Source of the DNA: an uncultured Prevotella sp.
Lineage (GTDB): Bacteria > Bacteroidota > Bacteroidia > Bacteroidales > Bacteroidaceae
Direction: 5' to 3'
Length of the DNA stretch: 21,185 nucleotides
Assembly: GCA_900769055.1 (NCBI GenBank)
Contig: CAAGFF010000103.1
Coordinates: 1 to 21,185, forward strand
In this document: piece after piece, positions 16,323 to 21,185 of the stretch
Layout: each line of letters opens with the position of its first letter
How positions within the stretch are numbered: position 1 is the stretch's first letter
Made by a program: the position numbers and the translations under genes
Notes under the pieces: generated by a model
The model's database searches: none
The model's input: the letters and a program-made list of their open reading frames with translations, nothing else
What the model was told of the DNA's origin: nothing

Positions 16323-16709
16323 ATGGAAATAAACAACATAACAAAAGAAATCATTGGAGCAGCCATTGAGGTTCACAAAATATTAGGGCCAGGGCTTCTT
16401 GAAAAACCATACGAGCTATGCCTTATTCATGAACTGGAATTACGAGGCCTGAAATGCGAATCCCAGAAACCTGTATCCATTCGATATAAAGGAATTGTCT
16501 TGGACGATTCACTAAAACTTGACCTCGTTGTAGAAAACAAGGTAATCGTAGAACTTAAGGCAACAAACGAGGTTTTGCCTGTACACAGGGCTCAGATTAT
16601 GTCGTATATGAAGTTATCCAGTATCGACACTGGATTAATTATCAATTTCCATGTTAAATTACTAAAAGATGGCGTGGAGCGTTTTGTACTTTATGCGCAG
16701 CCCTCCTAA
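16323..16709 (+). CDS. GxxExxY protein (PD-(D/E)XK nuclease-like family)
   Basis: Small protein of 128 residues. The family-defining GxxExxY motif is G24-L-L-E27-K-P-Y30, preceded by IGAAIEVHKILGPG. A PD-(D/E)XK-like core follows: Asp67 in LKLDLVV and Glu77-Leu-Lys79 in VIVELKA. The rest is the conserved tail HRAQIMSYMK, TGLIINF and RFVL. Pfam places the family in the PD-(D/E)XK nuclease superfamily; no member's activity is well established to my knowledge. The last codons (AQPS and stop) lie inside the 91-bp repeat. The gene is A/T-richer than its neighbours: 23 G/C in bases 16501-16560 against 32 in 15061-15120, counted by hand. It interrupts an otherwise tight starch operon, is in the same direction, and has no obvious metabolic role. 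It is probably a passenger of, or the gene behind, the flanking repeats. Confidence 0.88.
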   Translation: MEINNITKEIIGAAIEVHKILGPGLLEKPYELCLIHELELRGLKCESQKPVSIRYKGIVLDDSLKLDLVVENKVIVELKATNEVLPVHRAQIMSYMKLSSIDTGLIINFHVKLLKDGVERFVLYAQPS

Positions 16710-16785
16710 CCTCCAATGCCTTCGGCATTAACTCTCTAAAAATGCCCACGGGAGAGAAAAGCTCTGTACCTCTTCACCTCTGTGG
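16695..16785 (+). repeat. 91-bp direct repeat, copy 2
   Basis: Identical to 16137-16227 at an offset of 558 bp. It overlaps the last five codons of the GxxExxY gene and ends 24 bp before the pulA start. Exact identity suggests recent duplication or gene conversion. Recombination between the copies would delete the GxxExxY gene as a 558-bp segment. Confidence 0.95.
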
Positions 16786-16809
16786 TAAAAAAATAAAATA
16801 CATATAAGA

Positions 16810-18738
16810 ATGAACAAAAAATTAAAACTTACATTGGTTTCATTGGTATTCGGTGGCGGCTCTATGTATGCCCAACAGACATTCAACGAATTAACATACA
16901 CCAAGGACGTGTCGTCCTTCCGCCTCAACGCCCCTACCAATGCCAAGAGCGTAAATGTGCATATCTACACCGCAGGCGTAGGCGGTGAGCCTGTAAAGAC
17001 CGTGAAGATGAAGCGCACGGGCACAGACCTGTGGACAGCCGATGTCAAGGGCGACCTGAAGGGCATGTTCTATACCTTCCAGGTACGCACACGCAAGCAG
17101 ACCATGCAGGAGACCCCCGGAGTGTTCGCAAAGGCCGTTGCCGTAAATGGCAGAAGAGCCGCTGTCATCGACATGAGCGAGACCAATCCCGAAGGATGGG
17201 ACACCGACCGCCGTCCGCTCACCAAGTCGCCCACCGACCTCGTCATCTACGAGATGCACCATCGCGACTTCTCCATCAGCCCAACCTCGGGACTGAAGAA
17301 CAAGGGAAAATACCTTGCTCTCACAGAGCCCAAGGCAGTATACTATCTGAAGGAGCTGGGAGTAAACGCCGTCCATCTGCTCCCGTCATTCGACTATGCC
17401 TCCGTCGACGAGGCCAAGCCCGACGTACCTCAGTACAACTGGGGCTACGACCCTCTGAACTACAACGTTCCCGAAGGCTCCTACTCCACCGATGCCGCCA
17501 CCCCCGTGACCCGCATCAGGGAGTTCAAGCAGATGGTGCAGGCCCTTCACAAGGCCGGCATCCGCGTCATCCTCGATGTTGTCTACAACCACACGTTCAA
17601 CATCGATGGCAGCAACTTCAACCTCACCTACCCCGGCTACTACTACCGTACCACAAAGGAAGGCAAGATATCCGATGGTTCCGGCTGTGGCAACGAGACC
17701 GCCAGCGAGAAACCGCTCATGCGGCAGTTCATGATAGAGTCCGTGCTCTACTGGGCAAGGGAATACCATATCGACGGCTTCCGCTTCGACCTCATGGGCA
17801 TTCACGACATAGAGACCATGAACCTCATACGCAAGGCCCTCGACGAGGTAGACCCACACATATATATGTATGGCGAGGGATGGAGCGCAGGCTCTTGCGC
17901 CTATCCTGCTGAGAAACTCGCCATGAAGGCCAACACCCGTCAGCTCGACCGCATAGGAGCCTTCTGCGACGACATGCGCGACGCCATCCGTGGCCCGTTC
18001 AACGACGACCACAAGGCAGCCTTCCTCGGTGCCGTCCCAGGCAATGAGGAGAGCATCCGCTTTGGCATTGCCGGCTGCATCGACCATCCGCAGATAGACA
18101 TCACTAAGGTCAACTACTCCAAGGCCCCGTGGACCAACTCCCCGGCACAGATGATATCCTATATCTCATGCCACGACGACATGTGCGTCGTCGACCGTCT
18201 CAAGGCGAGCATACCGGGCATAACCACTGACGAGCTGATACGCCTCGACCTGCTCGGACAGACCGCCGTCTTCACAGCTCAGGGCGTGCCCTTCATCTAT
18301 GCCGGCGAGGAAGTGCTGCGCGACAAGAAAGGCGTACACAACAGCTTCAAGTCGCCCGACAACATCAACGCCATCGACTGGACAAACCGCGACCGCTACC
18401 CACAAGTCTTCGACTATTACCGCGGACTCATGGAGCTGCGCCGCAACCATCCCGCCTTCCGCATGTCCGATGCCTCCATGGTACGCCGTCATCTGGAGTT
18501 CATCCCCACCCCAGCCTGCACCGTCGGCTTCCGCCTGAAGGACAACGCCAATGGTGACTCATGGCGCGACATCATCGTACTTCTGAACGCCAGCAAGACA
18601 GCCCAGAAGATAGCCATCCCCGAAGGATGCTGGACCTCCGTATGCCAGGGCGGCATCATCAACCTCGCAGGAATTGCCGAGCATAAGGGAAAGGAAATAA
18701 CCGTAGCTCCGCAGGAAGCCCTGATTATCTATAGATAG
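16810..18738 (+). CDS. pulA: Type I pullulanase (GH13)
   Basis: Debranching enzyme of 642 residues that cleaves alpha-1,6 links in pullulan, amylopectin or limit dextrins. The signal peptide (MNKKLKLTLVSLVFGGGSMYAQ) has no lipobox cysteine, so it is predicted periplasmic or secreted. The N-terminal CBM48-like beta domain (about 23-125) is followed by the GH13 barrel. The type I pullulanase signature YNWGYDP is at 209-215. GH13 region I is DVVYNH (256-261); the catalytic residues are Asp327 (GFRFDLMG), Glu356 (YGEGW) and Asp456 (SCHDD). SGCGNETASE (291-300) is also typical of this subgroup. It is shorter than many pullulanases, lacking extra N-terminal modules. The start lies 16 bp past the A-run of the inserted unit, so the insertion supplies most of its upstream sequence. 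No -7 box was seen there. Expression probably depends on read-through from malQ-susB. Confidence 0.93.
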   Translation: MNKKLKLTLVSLVFGGGSMYAQQTFNELTYTKDVSSFRLNAPTNAKSVNVHIYTAGVGGEPVKTVKMKRTGTDLWTADVKGDLKGMFYTFQVRTRKQTMQETPGVFAKAVAVNGRRAAVIDMSETNPEGWDTDRRPLTKSPTDLVIYEMHHRDFSISPTSGLKNKGKYLALTEPKAVYYLKELGVNAVHLLPSFDYASVDEAKPDVPQYNWGYDPLNYNVPEGSYSTDAATPVTRIREFKQMVQALHKAGIRVILDVVYNHTFNIDGSNFNLTYPGYYYRTTKEGKISDGSGCGNETASEKPLMRQFMIESVLYWAREYHIDGFRFDLMGIHDIETMNLIRKALDEVDPHIYMYGEGWSAGSCAYPAEKLAMKANTRQLDRIGAFCDDMRDAIRGPFNDDHKAAFLGAVPGNEESIRFGIAGCIDHPQIDITKVNYSKAPWTNSPAQMISYISCHDDMCVVDRLKASIPGITTDELIRLDLLGQTAVFTAQGVPFIYAGEEVLRDKKGVHNSFKSPDNINAIDWTNRDRYPQVFDYYRGLMELRRNHPAFRMSDASMVRRHLEFIPTPACTVGFRLKDNANGDSWRDIIVLLNASKTAQKIAIPEGCWTSVCQGGIINLAGIAEHKGKEITVAPQEALIIYR

Positions 18739-18758
18739 GTCCCCCTATATTTCCTATA

Positions 18759-18785
18759 AATCCTAGGAATCCTAGAAATCCTAGA
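18759..18785. repeat. Three tandem 9-bp repeats (AATCCTAGR) between pulA and susA
   Basis: AATCCTAGG, AATCCTAGA and AATCCTAGA in direct succession, preceded by a related CCTATAAATCC. They lie in the 78-bp pulA-susA spacer, 31 bp before the susA ATG, followed by a C-run and an A-rich stretch. Short units of this kind can vary in copy number by slippage. Confidence 0.85.
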
Positions 18786-18816
18786 ACCCCTACCCCCCCT
18801 CAAAAACCACAACCCT

Positions 18817-20736
18817 ATGAAGAAAACAATAGCCGCCCTGCTCATGGGCACAACAATGACAATGAACGCAGCAGTGAAGGTAGACCGCATAGAGCCTACC
18901 GACTGGTACGTAGGCATGAAGGACACAAGCCTTCAGCTCATGGTCTACGGACAAGGAATAAAGACAGCCGACGTAACCACCGACTATCCCGGCGTGCGCA
19001 TCGACAGCATCGTACGCCTCGACAGCCCCAACTACCTGTTAGTATACATGAACCTCGCCGATGCACAGCCCGGCACCATGACCCTCAACTTCCAGCAGGG
19101 CAGGCAGAAGCGGAAGGTACCCTATCAGCTCAAGCCACGCGAGAAGAGCGGCCACGAGCGCGTGGGCTTCAGCAATGCCGACGTACTCTACATGCTCATG
19201 CCCGACCGTTTCGCCTCCGGCCGTACCGACAACGACCAGATACAGGGCATGCGCGCCTACAGGAACGACCGCTCGCAGCCAAGCCTGCGCCACGGAGGCG
19301 ACCTTGAGGGCATACGCCAGCACCTCGACTATTTCAAGCAGCTCGGAGTAACAGCACTATGGTTCACGCCCGTCCTGGAGAACGACTCCCCCGACCACGG
19401 CACACAGAGCACGTACCATGGCTACGCCACAACAAACTACTACCGCGTAGACCCACGCCTCGGCACCAACGACGAATACCGCAGGCTCTGCGACGAGGCA
19501 CACCAGAAAGGCATCAAGATAGTCATGGACATGATCTTCAACCACAGCGGCTTCGAGCATCCCTGGGTGGCAGACATGCCCACCAATGACTGGTTCAACA
19601 CCCCCGAGTGGCTACTGCCCGAGAACCAGGCCAAGGCCGTGGCACTGAAGACCATGGACGGCGATGCCAAGGTCAACGACAAATACCTCCAGACAAGCTA
19701 CAAGCTCACACCCGTCATCGACCCATACGCCAGCAAGGTAGACCTCAGAGAGACCGTAGACGGATGGTTCGTGCCCACCATGCCCGACCTCAACCAGCGC
19801 AACCCGCACGTCATAAAATACCTCATCCAGAACAGCATCTGGTGGATAGAGACCATAGGCATCGACGGCATACGCATGGACACCTACCCATACGCCGATG
19901 CCGACGCCATGGCACACTGGATGAAGGTGATAGGCGAGGAATACCCCAACTTCAACACCGTTGGCGAGACATGGGTCACCGAGCCTGCATACACCGCCGC
20001 ATGGCAGAAAGACTCGAAGCTGACCGCCAAGAACAGCTACCTGCCCACAGTCATGGACTTTGCCTTCTACGACCGCATCAACCAGGCAAAAAGCGAGGAG
20101 ACCGACGACTGGTGGCATGGCTTCAACCGCATCTACAACAGCTTCGTCTACGACTACCTCTACCCCAACCCCTCAAGCGTCATGGCATTCATCGAGAACC
20201 ACGACACCGACCGCTTCCTCGGCAAAGGCAAGGACTCTACGGCTCTCAAGCAGGCCCTTGCCCTGCTGCTCACCGTCAACCGCATACCACAGCTCTACTA
20301 TGGCACAGAGGTTCTGATGAACGGCACCAAGGAGGTTACTGACGGCCACGTGCGCAAAGACTTCCCCGGTGGATTCCCCGGCGACCAGGTCAACAAGTTC
20401 ACACGCGAGGGACGCACACGGGCTGAGAACGCCATGTTCGACTGGCTGAGCCGCATACTACACTGGAGGCAGGGCAACGAGACCATCACCAAGGGAGCGC
20501 AAACGCAGTTCATACCCTACAAGGGCGTTTACGTCATCGCACGAACCCTCAACGGCAACACCGTGCTCACCGTCCTCAACGGCAAACGCTCTGAGGCGCT
20601 CCTCGACGTGGCACGCTATGCCGAAGTCATCGGCAACCGCACCACGGCAACCGATATCACCACAGGAAACAAGGTTGACATTACCACCCCTGTCACACTG
20701 GCGCCACGCCAAACCATGATACTGGAAATTAAATAA
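18817..20736 (+). CDS. susA: SusA-like neopullulanase / alpha-amylase (GH13)
   Basis: Periplasmic amylase of 639 residues, close to Bacteroides SusA (617). The signal peptide is MKKTIAALLMGTTMTMNAA; no lipobox cysteine is present, so it is not a SusG-type surface enzyme. An N-terminal cyclomaltodextrinase-like beta domain covers about 20-108 (VDRIEPTDWYVGM, LMVYGQGI). The GH13 barrel starts near 121 (ADVLYMLMPDRFASG). Motifs: HGYATTNYY (201-209), DMIFNH (region I, 238-243), nucleophile Asp355 in GIRMDTYPYA, acid/base Glu384 in TVGETW, and Asp463 in IENHDTDRF. A C-terminal beta domain ends the protein (QTMILEIK). The VGMKDTSLQL-type N-domain and the MDTYPYAD region favour the neopullulanase/cyclomaltodextrinase subgroup, which acts on maltodextrins and pullulan. 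It is the last gene of the plus-strand PUL arm. The gap after pulA is 78 bp with a short tandem repeat; cotranscription is likely. Confidence 0.93.
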   Translation: MKKTIAALLMGTTMTMNAAVKVDRIEPTDWYVGMKDTSLQLMVYGQGIKTADVTTDYPGVRIDSIVRLDSPNYLLVYMNLADAQPGTMTLNFQQGRQKRKVPYQLKPREKSGHERVGFSNADVLYMLMPDRFASGRTDNDQIQGMRAYRNDRSQPSLRHGGDLEGIRQHLDYFKQLGVTALWFTPVLENDSPDHGTQSTYHGYATTNYYRVDPRLGTNDEYRRLCDEAHQKGIKIVMDMIFNHSGFEHPWVADMPTNDWFNTPEWLLPENQAKAVALKTMDGDAKVNDKYLQTSYKLTPVIDPYASKVDLRETVDGWFVPTMPDLNQRNPHVIKYLIQNSIWWIETIGIDGIRMDTYPYADADAMAHWMKVIGEEYPNFNTVGETWVTEPAYTAAWQKDSKLTAKNSYLPTVMDFAFYDRINQAKSEETDDWWHGFNRIYNSFVYDYLYPNPSSVMAFIENHDTDRFLGKGKDSTALKQALALLLTVNRIPQLYYGTEVLMNGTKEVTDGHVRKDFPGGFPGDQVNKFTREGRTRAENAMFDWLSRILHWRQGNETITKGAQTQFIPYKGVYVIARTLNGNTVLTVLNGKRSEALLDVARYAEVIGNRTTATDITTGNKVDITTPVTLAPRQTMILEIK

Positions 20737-20762
20737 GGAATTTATCATTACCATAAGCTGCT

Positions 20763-20782
20763 CAGACATGCACATATGTCTG
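20763..20782 (+). terminator. Possible weak terminator hairpin after susA
   Basis: CAGACAT (20763-20769) and ATGTCTG (20776-20782) pair over 7 bp with a 6-nt loop, 27 bp after the susA stop codon. No T-run follows, so intrinsic termination is uncertain. It may act with the larger inverted-repeat structure downstream. Confidence 0.4.
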
Positions 20783-20829
20783 TCCTCACACTAAACCATA
20801 TCGCGCGTCACCCGTAAATCATATATTTT

Positions 20830-20999
20830 ACTCAACTTTCGCTAGTAAGGAAAATTGTTGGTAGTAAGGAGTTAAGGAGTTAAGCCAAATGTTATTGCGC
20901 TTATATCCAAAGCTCAAAACTAATGGCGTAACTCCCAGCGACCAAAGGGAGCGATAACTCCTTAACTCCCACAAAGTTGATTACAAGCGAAACTTAAAT
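20830..20999. repeat. About 170-bp imperfect inverted-repeat structure
   Basis: GGAGTTAAGGAGTTA (20868-20882) and TAACTCCTTAACTCC (20955-20969) are perfect 15-bp inverted arms. Outside them, AACTTTCGCTAGTAA (20834-20848) matches the reverse complement of TTACAAGCGAAACTT (20981-20995) at 13 of 15 positions, and TCAACTTT/AAAGTTGA are also inverted. The interior carries a further near-match (GGAGTTAAGCC with GGCGTAACTCC). No coding sequence is evident. The size and folding suggest a small non-autonomous repeat or a bidirectional transcription barrier. Confidence 0.65.
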
Positions 21000-21011
21000 A
21001 GAATAATTAAC

Positions 21012-21134
21012 CTGCGTTTTTCGCTTCGAAAACCCACGTTTTTCAAAAATTAAACTGCGGTTTTCACTTCGAAAACCCACGTTTTTCAAAAACTAAACTG
21101 CGGTTTTCGCTTCGAAAACCACGTTTTTCAAAAA
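21012..21134. repeat. 43-bp tandem repeats with internal hairpin
   Basis: Units begin at 21012, 21055 and 21098 (43, 43 and 37 bp) and a fourth starts CTGCG at 21135 and then diverges. Each unit has the order CTGCGKTTTTC, CTTCGAAAACC, CACGTTTTTC, AAAAA. GTTTTCG-CTT-CGAAAAC forms a 7-bp hairpin in unit 3; unit 2 has one mismatch. A second pairing, GAAAA with TTTTC, is possible in each. No spacers separate the units, so this is not a CRISPR array. No gene is seen from 20737 to the window end. Confidence 0.85.
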
Positions 21135-21185
21135 CTGCGTTTCCACTCTTTCCTATACTATATTTTTTAAATTCTTCTACCACAC

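Larger units (their letters stand above)
16241..16793 (+). mobile_element. GxxExxY-carrying unit (copy 2) with inverted ends
   Basis: Left end CCACAGAG (16244-16251), right end CTCTGTGG (16778-16785) followed by TAAAAAAA. The right end (16778-16793) is also a perfect 16-bp inverted match to the outer left end of copy 1 (16037-16052). The interior holds one gene, GxxExxY, and the 91-bp repeat. No target-site duplication could be recognised and no transposase is encoded, so movement would need help in trans or recombination between repeats. The unit ends 16 bp before the pulA start codon. Confidence 0.6.

Noticed and set aside
16169..16366. Minus-strand open frames at 16169-16366 and 16728-16946 sharing an identical C-terminal stretch
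   Set aside because: The shared stretch (HRGEEVQSFSLPWAFLES) is only the translation of the 91-bp direct repeat; the rest differs and runs into unrelated sequence.
17386..18087. 233-residue open frame on the minus strand inside pulA
   Set aside because: Shadow of a GC-rich GH13 gene with intact catalytic motifs; composition is Val/Ala/Gly-rich and no domain is visible.
19612..20118. 168-residue open frame on the minus strand inside susA
   Set aside because: Same reason: antisense shadow of a gene with clear GH13 motifs.
21012..21134. CRISPR array
   Set aside because: The 43-bp units are directly adjacent with no unique spacers, and no cas gene is present.

Overview
The window looks like a chromosomal segment of a Bacteroidales bacterium, most likely Prevotellaceae (Prevotella sensu lato). 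The support is a complete SusC/SusD/SusE/SusF outer-membrane set, Bacteroidetes-type lipoprotein signals (Cys followed by acidic residues), TAnnTTTG -7 promoter elements, weak Shine-Dalgarno sites and moderate GC. The genus is inferred; there is no rRNA or marker gene here. The locus is a starch / alpha-glucan polysaccharide utilization locus (PUL).

Left arm (minus strand, 7603 down to 132): susC (TonB-dependent transporter), susD, susE and susF (surface glycan-binding lipoproteins) form one operon read right to left. It ends at a strong hairpin terminator (53-80). Large hairpins lie in the susD-susE and susE-susF spacers.

Centre (7604-7985): a divergent control region. A 19-bp LacI-type operator (7799-7817) lies exactly midway between two TAATTTTG -7 boxes, one for susC and one for the lacI-type regulator gene.

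Right arm (plus strand): LacI-family regulator, MFS sugar transporter, PAP2 phosphatase (4-bp overlap with the MFS gene), a second copy of the operator and a -7 box, malQ (GH77 with N-terminal CBM20-like domains), susB (GH97), then pulA (type I pullulanase, GH13) and susA-like neopullulanase/alpha-amylase (GH13). Expected flow: SusD/E/F capture starch or maltodextrin, SusC imports it, periplasmic SusA, PulA and SusB debranch and hydrolyse it, the MFS protein takes the products into the cytoplasm, and MalQ disproportionates maltose and maltodextrin. A SusG-type surface amylase is not in the window.

Accessory insertion (16037-16793): between susB and pulA lie two tandem units with CCACAGAG/CTCTGTGG inverted ends and an identical 91-bp right end. 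The second carries an AT-richer GxxExxY (PD-(D/E)XK-like) gene; the first is a short gene-less version. This is the best candidate for something poorly described.

Right end (20737-21185): no gene, but a long imperfect inverted-repeat structure and three copies of a 43-bp tandem repeat with an internal hairpin.
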